DNA of 64,000 nt from Salminus brasiliensis (GCF_030463535.1 NC_132878.1:37329261-37393260), one strand, 5' to 3'. Numbered from the stretch's first letter, positions 23,601 through 36,024 are shown. Translations and numbers: made by a program. Notes: generated by a model from the letters alone, not told the origin.

Positions 23601-25674
23601 ATGTACATCAGGTTACACAGCTTGACAAATGTATAAGTGTCATCCAAGGACTTGATGTACAGTGTTTCTATTACATATATTTATTTGGCTTCAGAATTCT
23701 ATAAAATGTCATTAAGTCGCAGATACTAATAAAAAGACCAAAGAGAGAACGGTAGATTAAACTACTAACATTAAGTTGACACGTACGTTCGCAATGTTAG
23801 CCCATAGGCGCTTCATGACTCTTCACTGACATTTTGCCAGTACTACATTCAATTGAAGCCATATGGAGACACAGAAAGCCATGGTAGATCACATGAGACT
23901 TGCAGTGTACGCAGAGAAAGGCAGCCAGTCTTCTGGTAAACGAACAAACCAACGCTAAGGTCAGGTTACCTCAGCTAACGTTACTATGCTAGCCCTGTTC
24001 AGCTCATAGCTTTCAGCTGGACGACAGCTGGTTCACCGTGGGGAAAAGATACAGGGTTGTAGTATTATCACGTTATCATGTTAAATTTGTATTGATAAAA
24101 GGTTCTAATGAACAGTTTAAAATGCTTCCCCTACAGGTGGGGAGTGTAACTTACTTTTACGAACTGCAGGGTTTCTGCATTAGACGCTGATGTGATGTTC
24201 ATGAGGACCGTATTCCTTCTTTTAGGACCATGTCTATCTGTTAGCAGGGTACTAACTGCATGCTGAGGGCGTCAAACACTTGCAGACTTGTTTAAGTGGA
24301 TTCCAGCATTATTTGGTATCCTACGTCTATAAAATTGCCTCCTTGGGATGGTTTGAGACTAGTGTGATTTAAGCATGCAGATGACACAATGCTAACAGAC
24401 GAATTACGGCCTCCGTGAGTTAGCTAGTGTTATATCATAATGTACATGTAGTTCAAGAATATGATGTGCTTAAGGGGCCCATCCTACCTCCTGAATGTTG
24501 CCAGTCTACTGTTTTAATAAGGATAAGGTTAAAAAAACTAAAGACCTAAAATTGTAAAATTGATTTTAGAGGTTTCTTAAGGCCTCATTTTTATCCACAT
24601 GTCTAGTTCTGTCGATTTGTGATTCCATAAGCCACTTGGAATATGTCTGATCCACAGATACAGTGATCAAAAAACACAGACTGTACTGTACTGTACAGAG
24701 CCCTTGCAGCATTCTTCTGTGTCATTCTCCAAATATGATGTTAAGGTCTGACCCCTGTGCTCTAAAAACACCAGCAGCTTGCTTTCACTGCAGTGGCACT
24801 GGCAATTAAATAAATGAAGGGTAGTCTCAGTATTGCGGACACTGTAGTCGGGGGGCAGTACAGCACGCAGATATGGTTTGATGCAAGCATCTCATAGAGG
24901 AGTGGTGTAGCTGTCAGTAAGAGTGTAGTAGATGTCAGTAAAGGTCAGGCCCGGATTAGTTTACAGGAATAGGGGAAAAGCTAAGCTTTCAATGGACATC
25001 AGTGTAAAAAGTCATTTTGCAGCTTTTCTATTGGTCCAATGTAAAGAACAACTTCTGAGGTTTTCTTACTGAAGACTTTGCCTTTCTCCTGGCTGGGACT
25101 TGCTTCATCCTCACCTCACTTACCTTCTATAAACCTATTCTATTACATGCTGAGCCTCTCATTTAAGTCTTAACAGCTGCCATTGTGTCGCTGTGCATTC
25201 AAATGAAGCGGTGCACTGTAATGTGGCCATTAGGCTTGAATATGTTAGTCATTGTCGAGCCGTCTGCTCAGCAGACATGCAGATGGAGGCTTTTGTGGGC
25301 GGCTCGTATGATTGGCATCCATGTGAGAGAATACACCAGAAATAATTTTTAAGTATTTTTAATAAAACCTCTTTCAGTGGCTAATCCAGGCTTTTAGATG
25401 CCGGCTGTGTTAAGAGCAGGAAAGAATGTCAACCATGTGTAGCGATCTCAGGACCTGGGACAGGGAGCAACACTGGCCTGGGTGGCTCATTTTTCTACAC
25501 TAAAAGTGGCAGTGAAGAGCCAGGCATTTTTCACCGATTCCCAGTTCACTGGTCATTATTCTGTGTGCAACCCAGGGGCCTTTTGCTTTCAAGTTTTTCA
25601 CTCAAAAGTTGAAAATATCTACTTTTAATATAAAAATAAAATAATCATATTTACTCTGATAATGTTTATTTATT

Positions 25675-26090
25675 AATTGGCATAACCATGGAAATGGGTG
25701 TATCATAAACACAGAAATGGGTATAGCATATTTATAGTGCATACCTATAAAAAAATAGATGTATCGTAACCATGGAATTGGATGCAAGTCTATCGTAGCT
25801 ATTTAAATGGGTGTAGCATAACAATAGAAACTGATGCAATGTAACCGCTGGCTAGCATAACCATGAAAGAGGATGTCAATTTACCATGGCAATTATTGTA
25901 GTCTAACGATGGGCATAACAGTTGGGATGGGGTGTTGTGTAACTATAGGAATGGATCTATGATAACCATGGAAGTGAGCCTCATATTTCCATAGAAATGT
26001 GTGGAGTGCTGCACATCCATGGAAATAGTAGTATAACCAATGGTGTAGCACAAGTATGGAAATGGGTGTAGCATAGCTGTAAAGGTAGCC
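25675..26090. repeat. Degenerate repeat of a CATAACCATGGAAATGGGTG motif
   Basis: A loosely repeated 25-35 bp motif (cataaccatggaaatgggtg tagc and variants) recurs more than ten times with many changes. Similar units recur at about 27890-27985. It looks like an old, decayed minisatellite. No ORF here is credible. Confidence 0.55.
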
Positions 26091-26871
26091 CACTGAGGGG
26101 CATCATTATCTGAGGAATAGTGGGATTAAATCACTGCATCCCCAGAGACCTTGTGTGAAGGGAAGCTAAAGGAAAGGTTTTGCTCTCATATATAATTTTC
26201 AGAATTTGAGAAGAAAATGTGCGCTCGGATTTAGTAAGCCGGCTGACTTAGTCCACATTGCATGGATTTTCATCAGTCAATCTTTGGCCATAGTTTTATC
26301 ATTAGGATTACAACAGCTGGGCAGTGAGAGCAGACTCTCCCCATCAACCTGTAGCTAACGTTGAAACGGGGCGAGGCAGAACCGGATTTTGAAAAGTTGT
26401 CCCCAGTGGAAACTATGTCTGTGGTGTAACCTAACACTGATCCATGTGAAACTAGGACAGGAGAAAGGATTTGGACAGACTGTTTTAGGTGGTGGTCTCA
26501 TAGGCAGAGCGTGCCAGGGCTCGTCTGCTGTGGGTCCACGGCAGTGGGAGTGATAGGCAGGGCTCGTGCGGCCTCATTGCCTTATGAGAAAGAAAGGCAG
26601 AGAGCGTTTATGGAAATGTCTTAAAGAATGCTTTCATTTAGGAGCGGCTGCATGTTTGCTGGGTCTGGGTTTGTGTGTGTGTGTGTGTGTGTGGTAAGAG
26701 ACTGAGGAGCGTGGGCTGATGGGGGTTACTGATTGTTTGCTATTAGCAGTGACTACACGTCTGTCCGCCCACATGCCAGCTCAGTGCCGTATCTCAGATT
26801 GCAGCCACTGACACACGCAAGCACACACAAAGAAGCTCTCGCCTTTTAGCATACACACACTTATCGCCAGT

Positions 26872-28087
26872 CAAAAGTTTGGACACCCTCGATTGAACGT
26901 GGGTTTTATTTAAGCTCAAAAACAGGTTGATCTAATAATTTAGGCTTAGCCCACTTAATCCCACCGGCGGTAAGCCCAGGTTTGACCTTAGGTGGAAGGT
27001 TCCGAAAGAGCTGCTAACATTGAGCCGTAAATGAAATTACAGGTTGTCTTCATTTCATACGTGAACTTGGAGGTGGGTGGTGAAGCTGGTCACCTGACCA
27101 GAGCCATCTACTTCAAGCATGCAACCGAGAAATGTGGTGTTGGCATCAGAGCTCTTTTCTAACCTGTTGGAATACAGATACAGATGCTAAAGCTGGTGCA
27201 TGCATCAAACGGTCTGTTTTTATTGAAATTCTAATAAGGTCGTGCTAAAATAATACACTCAGTGGACAAAAGTATTGGGACACCAGGTCGTTCGCTGTGT
27301 GTTCTAAACTCAAGGGTATTAAAATAATAGAGTTGGAGTGACTGACTCTACTGTCTAGGGAAGAAGGCTTTCTGCTAGATTTTGGAGAAGCATGGCTGTA
27401 AGAATTTGATTGCATTCAGCAACAAAAGTGTTAGTGAGGTCAGGATGTTGGATGGTGATCACCACCCCACCTCTTCCTCAACTCCCCAACTCATCTCAAA
27501 AGAATGGGATGGAGCACCATCCATCATTTCAGAGAACACAGCTGTTCCACAGCTCCACAGCTCTAAGCTGGGGGGCTTTATACCCCTCTGGTCCACACCT
27601 GGCATTAGGCAGCATGGTGCCAATAGGATAATGTTCATCTGCTCTCAAGAGTCCTATAGGCACTAGTTCTCTACAGGGACTAGACATGGGTGCAACTTTA
27701 AGTGGCTGAATGCATTCATTCGTAGGAGTGTCCACAAACATTTGGACATATAGTGCATGTGAATATTGTTTTTGTGAATGTATTATTGAAGGAGATTAAT
27801 GGTACAATGCATTACTACAAAAGCAACGCCACTATTTGCCAGTGATTTTACAGTAAACTAGTGAACTAAGGAAAGTGCTGTGGTGTGGTATAGCCATAGA
27901 TATCCTTGCTTGGGTGTAGCATCACTACAGAAAGGGGTGTGGCTTATTTGTGGTAGCGTAACCATGGCAATGAGTGTTGCAAGCATGGGAAAAAAGTTGG
28001 GTTCAATGCTTTGAATGACTTCAGAGTTTGGGATATTTTATTTCTTTACCATAAAAAGTTTTTAATAGGTGTGTCCAAACTTTTGAC
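26872..28087. mobile_element. Tc1/mariner-like non-autonomous element, interrupted by a second element
   Basis: The left end cagtcaaaagtttggacac and the right end gtgtccaaacttttgac form inverted repeats of about 17 bp, a type common in fish. The interior has no transposase and contains the separate element at 27255-27760, so the true length of the outer element is roughly 700 bp. Pairing of the two ends is inference. Confidence 0.5.
27255..27760. mobile_element. Mariner-like non-autonomous element nested in an older one
   Basis: The left end acactcagtggacaaaagtat tgggacacc and the inverted right end cactatatgtccaaatgttt gtggacac are similar. The left end follows a TA; the right TA is not conserved. 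The interior ORF (27382-27666) has no transposase motif. Confidence 0.55.
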
Positions 28088-28763
28088 CCCTCCCGTGGTA
28101 CGCTCACGGATGCATACTCATGCACAAAGCAACTCCAACCAAAATTCCCGGCCTTTTCTCAGACCTCGCACTCACACCTCCTCGTCCACTCTTGTTTCAC
28201 AGGGACAGACAAATGTTCAGCAATGGCTCAGACCCTGAGGGACGCTCAAAGCACTGCTGCAAAATTTAACACCCCTCCACCCCCAAACAGCTCACGAACT
28301 CTGAGTGAGGGGGTGACACATCTCGGATGCTAAAACTCAGCTCAAAGACCTTACATTAAAAGCTTTGCAAAGTGCTGAACAAAATAACCCCCAGTAGCTT
28401 TTCACAATACACAGCAACATTTGGACTGGTGGGTTTGACAGACGCTCCAGCATTTCAATTATTACTGCAGTTCATGCATGTCAGGTTTAACACATTGTGT
28501 CACACCATTAACAAATCTCCTGAGCTCAAGTGAACTCAGGTCAAAAGGAGGCCAAGGTTGAATAGCTAATCCATGACTCCTGCCTTAGGAGAGCCAACAG
28601 AAATATGTTCTTCTGATGTCTAATTCATGTAAAGGGACATGTTTTTCAAACCTAGATCATAGGCATGGTATAACTGCATTAGATGAATACAGTACATTTA
28701 AATATTTCATAATTCAGACATGACATATATTTCTGTTATCAGCTTTATATTGCTTTGGTCTCT

Positions 28764-31700
28764 TTATTAGAAACATCTACATTGTACTTCCACACACTGG
28801 CCACTTTATTAGAAACACCTAGGTTGTACGTCTACTCACTGGCCACTTTATTAGAAACACCTACCTTATACTTCCACTTACTGGCCACTTTATTAGAAAC
28901 ACCTATATTGTACTTCCATGCACTGGCCACTTTATTAGAAACACCTATATTGTACTTCTACTCATTGGCCACTTTATTAGAAACACCTACATTATACTTC
29001 CACGCACTGGCCACTTTATTAGAAACACCTATATTGTACTTCCACTCACTGGCCACTTTATTAGAAACACATACTTTATACTTCCACTTACTGGCCACTT
29101 TATTGGAAACACCTACGTTATACTTCCACTTACTGGCCACTTTATTAGAAACACCTACTTTATACTTCCACACACTGGCCACTTTATTAGAAACACTTAC
29201 ATTGTACTTCCACTTACTGGCCACTTTATTAGAAACACATACTTTATACTTCCACTTACTGGCCACTTTATTGGAAACACCTACGTTATACTTCCACTTA
29301 CTGGCCACTTTATTAGAAACACCTACTTTATACTTCCACACTGGCCACTTTATTAGAAACACCTACATTGTACTTCCACTTACTGGCCACTTTATTAGAA
29401 ACACCTACTTTATACTTCCACGCACTGGCCACTTTATTAGAAACACCTACTTTATACTTCCACTCACTGGCCACTTTATTAGAAACACCTATGTTATACT
29501 TCCACTTACTGGCCACTTTATTAGAAACACCTATGTTATACTTCCACTCACTGGCCACTTTATTAGAAACACCTACATTGTACTTCCACGCACTGGCCAT
29601 TTTATTAGAAACACCTACGTTATACTTCCACGCACTGGCCACTTTATTAGAAACACCTACTTTATACTTCCACTTACTGGCCACTTTATTGGAAACACCT
29701 ACGTTATACTTCCACTTACTGGCCACTTTATTAGAAACACCTACATTATACCTCCACTCACTGGCCACTTTATTAGAAACACCTACCATATACTTCCACT
29801 CACTGGCCACTTTATTAGAAACACCTACCATATACTTCCATTTACTGGCCACTTTATTAGAAACACCTACCTTGTACTTCCACTTACTGGCCACTTTATT
29901 AGAAACACCTACGTTATACTTCCACTCACTGGCCACTTTATTAGAAACACCTACTTTATGCTTCCACTCACTGGCCACTTTATTAGAAACACCTACGTTA
30001 TACTTCCACTTACTGGCCACTTTATTAGAAACACCTACCTTGCACTTCCACGCACTGGCCACTTTATTAGAAACACCTACCATATACTTCCACTCACTGG
30101 CCACTTTATTAGAAACACCTACTTTATACTTCCACGCACTGGCCACTTTATTAGAAACACCTACTTTATACTTCCACTCACTGGCCACTTTATTAGAAAC
30201 ACCTACTTTATACTTCCACTCACTGGCCACTTTATTAGAAACACCTACTTTATACTTCCACGCACTGGCCACTTTATTAGAAACACCTACCATATACTTC
30301 CACTCACTGGCCACTTTATTAGAAACACCTACCATATACTTTCACTCACTGGCCACTTTATTAGAAACACCTACTTTATACTTCCACTTACTGGCCACTT
30401 TATTAGAAACACCTACTTTATACTTCCACGCACTGGCCACTTTATTAGAAACACCTACCATATACTTCCACTCACTGGCCACTTTATTAGAAACACCTAC
30501 CATATACCTCCACTCACTGGCCACTTTATTAGAAACACCTACCATATACTTCCATTCACTGGCCACTTTATTAGAAACACCTACATTGTACTTCCTCTTA
30601 CTGGCCACTTTATTAGAAACACCTACCATATACTTCCACTCACTGGCCACTTTATTAGAAACACCTACCATATACTTCCACTCACTGGCCACTTTATTAG
30701 AAACACATACTTTATACTTCCACTCACTGGCCACTTTATTAGAAACACCTACCATATACTTCCACTCACTGGCCACTTTATTAGAAACACCTACCATATA
30801 CTTCCATTTACTGGCCACTTTATTAGAAACACCTACCTTGTACTTCCACTTACTGGCCACTTTATTAGAAACACCTACGTTATACTTCCACTCACTGGCC
30901 ACTTTATTAGAAACACCTACTTTATGCTTCCACTCACTGGCCACTTTATTAGAAACACCTACGTTATACTTCCACTTACTGGCCACTTTATTAGAAACAC
31001 CTACCTTGCACTTCCACGCACTGGCCACTTTATTAGAAACACCTACCATATACTTCCACTCACTGGCCACTTTATTAGAAACACCTACTTTATACTTCCA
31101 CGCACTGGCCACTTTATTAGAAACACCTACTTTATACTTCCACTCACTGGCCACTTTATTAGAAACACCTACTTTATACTTCCACTCACTGGCCACTTTA
31201 TTAGAAACACCTACTTTATACTTCCACGCACTGGCCACTTTATTAGAAACACCTACCATATACTTCCACTCACTGGCCACTTTATTAGAAACACCTACCA
31301 TATACTTCCACTTACTGGCCACTTTATTAGAAACACCTACTTTATACTTCCACTTACTGGCCACTTTATTAGAAACACCTACTTTATACTTCCACGCACT
31401 GGCCACTTTATTAGAAACACCTACCATATACTTCCACTCACTGGCCACTTTATTAGAAACACCTACCATATACCTCCACTCACTGGCCACTTTATTAGAA
31501 ACACCTACCATATACTTCCATTCACTGGCCACTTTATTAGAAACACCTACATTGTACTTCCTCTTACTGGCCACTTTATTAGAAACACCTACCATATACT
31601 TCCACTCACTGGCCACTTTATTAGAAACACCTACTTTATACTTCCACGCACTGGCCACTTTATTAGAAACACCTACCATATACTTTCACTCACTGGCCAC

Positions 31701-32975
31701 TTTATTAGAAACACATACTTTATACTTCCACTCACTGGCCACTTTATTAGAAACACCTACATTGTACTTCCTCTTACTGGCCACTTTATTAGAAACACCT
31801 ACATTGTACTTCCTCTTACTGGCCACTTTATTAGAAACACCTACCATATACTTCCACTCACTGGCCACTTTATTAGAAACACCTACCATATACTTTCACT
31901 CACTGGCCACTTTATTAGAAACACATACTTTATACTTCCACTCACTGGCCACTTTATTAGAAACACCTACTTTATACTTCCACGCACTGGCCACTTTATT
32001 AGAAACACCTACCATATACTTCCACTCACTGGCCACTTTATTAGAAACACCTACCATATACTTTCACTCACTGGCCACTTTATTAGAAACACCTACTTTA
32101 TACTTCCACTCACTGGCCACTTTATTAGAAACACCTACTTTATACTTCCACTTACTGGCCACTTTATTAGAAACACCTACCATATACTTTCACTCACTGG
32201 CCACTTTATTAGAAACACCTACTTTATACTTCCACTCACTGGCCACTTTATTAGAAACACCTACTTTATACTTCCACTTACTGGCCACTTTATTAGAAAC
32301 ACCTACTTTATACTTCCACTCACTGGCCACTTTATTAGAAACACCTACCATATACTTCCACGCACTGGCCACTTTATTAGAAACACCTACCATATACTTT
32401 CACTCACTGGCCACTTTATTAGAAACACCTACTTTATACTTCCACTCACTGGCCACTTTATTAGAAACACCTACTTTATACTTCCACTTACTGGCCACTT
32501 TATTAGAAACACCTACTTCATACTTCCACTCACTGGCCACTTTATTAGAAACACCTACTTTATACTTCCACTCACTGGCCACTTTATTAGAAACACCTAC
32601 CTTGCACTTCCACGCACTGGCCGCTTTATTAGAAACACCTACCATATACCTCCACTCACTGGCCACTTTATTAGAAACACCTACCATATACTTCCATTCA
32701 CTGGCCACTTTATTAGAAACACCTACTTTATACTTCCATTCACTGGCCACTTTATTAGAAACACCTACATTGTACTTCCTCTTACTGGCCACTTTATTAG
32801 AAACACCTACATTGTACTTCCTCTTACTGGCCACTTTATTAGAAACACCTACATTGTACTTCCTCTTACTGGCCACTTTATTAGAAACACCTACATTGTA
32901 CTTCCTCTTACTGGCCACTTTATTAGAAACACCTACATTGTACTTCCTCTTACTGGCCACTTTATTAGAAACATA
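28764..32975. repeat. 42-bp minisatellite array, about 100 copies
   Basis: Head-to-tail array with consensus CTGGCCACTTTATTAGAAAC, ACCTACTTTATACTTCCACT, CA. The core CTGGCCACTTTATTAGAAACAC is nearly invariant while the last half varies (TTTATA, CATATA, ATTGTA, GTTATA; CACTCA, CACTTA, CACGCA, CTCTTA). Almost every unit is exactly 42 bp; one near 29331-29345 is 2 bp short. An internal 966-bp (23-unit) period links 29.8-30.6 kb with 30.8-31.6 kb. Unit length is divisible by three, so long ORFs exist on both strands (up to 1411 aa); they are products of the repeat. Confidence 0.97.
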
Positions 32976-32997
32976 TACTTTATTACTTAGTGAGAAA

Positions 32998-33029
<32 letters not shown>

Positions 33030-34415
33030 ATAACAGTGCAGGGTTTGTACTGACTATATTGAGTACAATAGTATTACTCTCTGCAGCGTGATTTGGGTCA
33101 GAATTTGACCACATACAAAAAAACTCGCTTTCTACTCCCAAATAAAATTCAACCCAACTTTATTTGTGTAGAATTTTTCATAACAGATATTTTTACAAAG
33201 CAGCTTTTTACAGAAAAACAGCCCCGAACTGAGGAAAGACACACTAGAAGCATGAGGAAGAGACACTGAGCAGAACCCCGACTCAAAGGGGAACTCCACC
33301 TCTCCTGGAGGACCTGGATGACATCACAGAGTAAGAGCGGGTGGTCCTGGATCAGGACCAGGTCTTTCATCTATTTATATTCATCTGGATTTAAAGGGCA
33401 AAACCTGATCCTCAGTCTGAAGCTCTGTTCCTCGTGGAAGTGAAATACAGTCCACTGTTCATATGCAGAAGATAATCGGCCATAAATGCAGCAGGTGTGC
33501 TGAGGCAGAGAATAGGTAAAACCATGGGAGTGAGCTTTCGGGATGGGGGGGGGGGGGGCACATACGACGTAAATCTCCCTGGCTACAGTGCTGCATCGGG
33601 ACCTCCCGTTCATCCCAGCACCCGGCCACTAAATTCTGTGGTAAAGGTGGGCAAGGAACGACGGAGCACGTTCTGCAGCCCCTCCCCCCGGTCGTGACTC
33701 GAGCTTTCACTCGCCAGGTTAGGCTTTAGCTCTCCAGGGTGCGCAGAGGGGTGGATCTATGTAAGCCTTGTCAGGAGTATGCTGACGTAAGCCTGACCCA
33801 CTGAATGCCCATTCCACATGGAGAGGAGAGCGATACTGGTGAAATACAGCAGACATTTCTTCATCTTTGGGACTTGGGGCCTTGAGGAGCCAGATTAACA
33901 TCCTCAGTAAGAAAACTCAGATTTAGGCTTCCGGGAGCTTTGAAGTTTAGTATCGGAGCAATATAGGCTGATACTAAAGGTTTCGATATCGGTATCGGCA
34001 GCTATACTTTAAAGTGCTGGATATCGGCATTGGTCCGTAGTCCTCATATCGGTGCATACCTATGTTTTGGAGCTTAGTATCGCGTCAGTAGGTATCAGCA
34101 AGCATGTACTTCAAAATATTGGATATTGGCATTGGTCCACAGTCCTTATATCAGCGCAGCCTTATCTTTTTTAAAGCTTAGTATCGGATCAGTGTCAGGT
34201 CATATCGGTCGACTCTCTGGGTTTCAATAGCAGTATCAGCAGCTATTCCTGTAGGTAGTCCTGGATATTGGAGTTGGCCTACAATCCTTGTATCGTTACA
34301 TCCCTATATTTTAAAGCTTAGTATGAAATCAGTATTGGCCACATCTTTATAAGTGTAGTATTGAATCGTCAGGGGTATCGGCCAGTACTTCTCAGCATCG
34401 GTCAACCAGGAGCAG
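32976..34415. other. Intergenic DNA downstream of kcnf1
   Basis: It starts with a (GT)n tract (32999-33025), then a dispersed-repeat-like stretch (33140-33400), a G run at 33546-33558, and degenerate tandem repeats at 33945-34380. The kcnf1 3' UTR must lie in the right-hand part because the gene reads leftward. No other gene seen. Confidence 0.5.
33945..34380. repeat. Degenerate tandem repeat, three to four units of 105-140 bp
   Basis: The phrase ggatatcggcattggtcc recurs at about 34018, 34123 and, more changed, 34264; each is followed by a 'tccttatatcg' and 'aaagcttagtatcg' phrase. The units are diverged and unequal in length. Confidence 0.6.
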
Positions 34416-35852
34416 TCAAGAGGTTTCCGAGAAGCTCTGAGACGGGTCCTCCAGTAAGGGGATGTGGGCATAGCTGTGAGAGGTGCACACTGCCCCATGC
34501 CTCGCCCTCTGCCTCCTACCCCCGTGCTCCTCTTCCTCCCTGGAGCGCAGCGCCATGAGCTCGATTTCGTGCTTGGCGGCGCTCTCGAGCGCGCGCTGCT
34601 TGCTGTAGAAGTTGACGAAGTTGTTGATGATGGGGTGGATGGGCAGCGCGATGGCCACCACGCCGCACAAGAAGCTGACGGCAGCGTTGCAGCGGCCCAG
34701 CGTGGTCTTGGGGTAGACGTCGCCGTAGCCCACCGTGGTCATGGTGATGACGGCCCACCAGAAGGACTGCGGCACGCTGGTGAACATGGTGTCCGGGTGG
34801 CCGTGCTCCACCGTGTAGGCGAGCGCGGCGAACAGGAAGATGCCCACCCCCATGTAGGTGAGCAGCAGGCCCAGCTCCTTGGCGCTGCTGCTCAGCGCGT
34901 GCGTGAGCGTGCGCAGGCCCGACGAGTGGCGTGCCAGTTTCAGCACGCGCGCCACGCGCAGCACGCGCAGCGCCTGCACGCACTGCTGCGCGTCGGCCAG
35001 CTCCAGGGCGCCGAGGCGCGCGCCCACGTGCGTGAGCGCCAGCAGCACGTAGAAGGGCACGATGGCCAGCACGTCCACCACGTTCATGAAGGAGAGGGCG
35101 AAGCGCGCGCGGTCGGGCGCCGCGACCAGCCGCAACACGTACTCCACGGTGAACCAGGCCATGCACGCCATCTCCACGCCCTCGAGCAGCGGGTGCTCGC
35201 TCGCGCGGCCCGCCTCGTCGCAGCACACGTGCAGCTCGGGCACGGTGCCCGCGCACATAGCCGCCGAAGACAGCACGACGAAGAAGAAGGAGGTCACGGC
35301 CACGGCGCGCGCGGCTAGGGACGACTCGGGCTTCTCCATGAGCTTCCAGAGGAAGGCGCGGCAGCGCTCACGCCGGGACAACGGCGCGGTGCCTTCCTCC
35401 TCCGTGCGCTCCAGCATGGCGCGCACCTTCTCGTCGATTTCCTCCAGCTCGTCGCGCGCTTCGCGGACGCAACTCTGGCAGCACTCGTCCAGTAGCTCGG
35501 CATCCACGCGCCAGAACTCCATCTCGTGCATGAAGCACACCGGACACATGCCCCTCCTCATGTGCACCTCGCCGTAGTAGTACACCTCCACGATGCAGCG
35601 GAACGCCTCCGGGTCCCTGTCGAAGAAGAACTCGCCGTTGTCGGGGTCGTAGTCGTCGCACAGCTCGGCTACCTCATCGAGGCAGCGCGGGGACAGGCCG
35701 GCCAGCTCGCCCAGGCGCGTGTCCGGGTAGCGCTTTAGCGCGTCCGCGTGCAGCACCTGCTTCACGCCGCCTATGTTCACCAGCACCTCCGCGTCCTCGC
35801 TCTCCTCCGAGCCGCTCCAGTCCCCGAGGCGCGTCCTCAGCGGTCCCCACAT
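34416..35852 (-). CDS. kcnf1: Potassium voltage-gated channel modifier subunit F1 (Kv5.1), complete
   Basis: Intronless gene, 478 aa (human KCNF1 494 aa). Kv5.1 is electrically silent alone and modifies Kv2 channels at the plasma membrane. Domains: T1 tetramerisation (about residues 22-130; VNIGGVKQVL, FFFDRDPEAF, and the zinc-binding C-x20-CC arrangement CPVCF...DECC), S1 about 183-202, S2 224-243, S3 253-272, S4 291-313 (ALRVLRVARVLKLARHSSGL), S5 326-346, selectivity filter TVGYGD at 373-378, and S6 ending IALPIHPIINNF, which has PIH where Kv1-4 have PVP, as in silent subunits. I chose the ATG at 35852 (MWGPLRTRL); the frame is open upstream but the codon at 35951 is TTG. The coding region is very GC-rich, which creates long antisense ORFs. 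Some divergence from human is at both ends. Confidence 0.96.
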   Translation of the reverse strand: MWGPLRTRLGDWSGSEESEDAEVLVNIGGVKQVLHADALKRYPDTRLGELAGLSPRCLDEVAELCDDYDPDNGEFFFDRDPEAFRCIVEVYYYGEVHMRRGMCPVCFMHEMEFWRVDAELLDECCQSCVREARDELEEIDEKVRAMLERTEEEGTAPLSRRERCRAFLWKLMEKPESSLAARAVAVTSFFFVVLSSAAMCAGTVPELHVCCDEAGRASEHPLLEGVEMACMAWFTVEYVLRLVAAPDRARFALSFMNVVDVLAIVPFYVLLALTHVGARLGALELADAQQCVQALRVLRVARVLKLARHSSGLRTLTHALSSSAKELGLLLTYMGVGIFLFAALAYTVEHGHPDTMFTSVPQSFWWAVITMTTVGYGDVYPKTTLGRCNAAVSFLCGVVAIALPIHPIINNFVNFYSKQRALESAAKHEIELMALRSREEEEHGGRRQRARHGAVCTSHSYAHIPLLEDPSQSFSETS

Positions 35853-36024
35853 CTTTAGCTGCAGCGCGCGCGAGAGGGAACGCTCGTGCGCGTCCGTACT
35901 ATTAGCGGCACACTGAGCAGCACTTATTAAACGAGCAAAGAAATGCGCCAAGAGTTGGAGAGCACTCTGAAGCGAGTGTCGCCAAGTAAGGGACCCTTAC
36001 GGTGACAGTGACGATGATGATGGG

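Larger units (their letters stand above)
20858..28763. other. Intergenic DNA, repeat-rich, no gene seen
   Basis: It holds microsatellites ((GT)n near 20961, (TA)n at 22131-22177, (GT)n near 26673), a LINE 3' fragment (23140-23600), degenerate short repeats (25675-26090) and nested DNA elements (26872-28087). No spliced gene could be assembled from the small ORFs. Confidence 0.55.

Noticed and set aside
27382-27666. 94-aa ORF inside the nested mariner-like element
   Set aside because: No transposase motif; the element is non-autonomous and this ORF is chance.
28764-32975. CRISPR-like array
   Set aside because: Units are directly adjacent with no unique spacers, and the genome is a vertebrate one.
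28755-33033. ORFs of 1411 and 1221 aa on the plus strand and several minus-strand ORFs up to 445 aa
   Set aside because: All run through the 42-bp tandem array; the unit is divisible by three and free of stops in several frames on both strands.
34464-35318. 284-aa and other antisense ORFs over kcnf1
   Set aside because: Shadow of a GC-rich coding region; composition His/Arg/Ala-rich with no domain.
35853-35951. N-terminal extension of kcnf1 to 511 aa
   Set aside because: The upstream codon is TTG; the first in-frame ATG is at 35852 and matches the expected length of the family.
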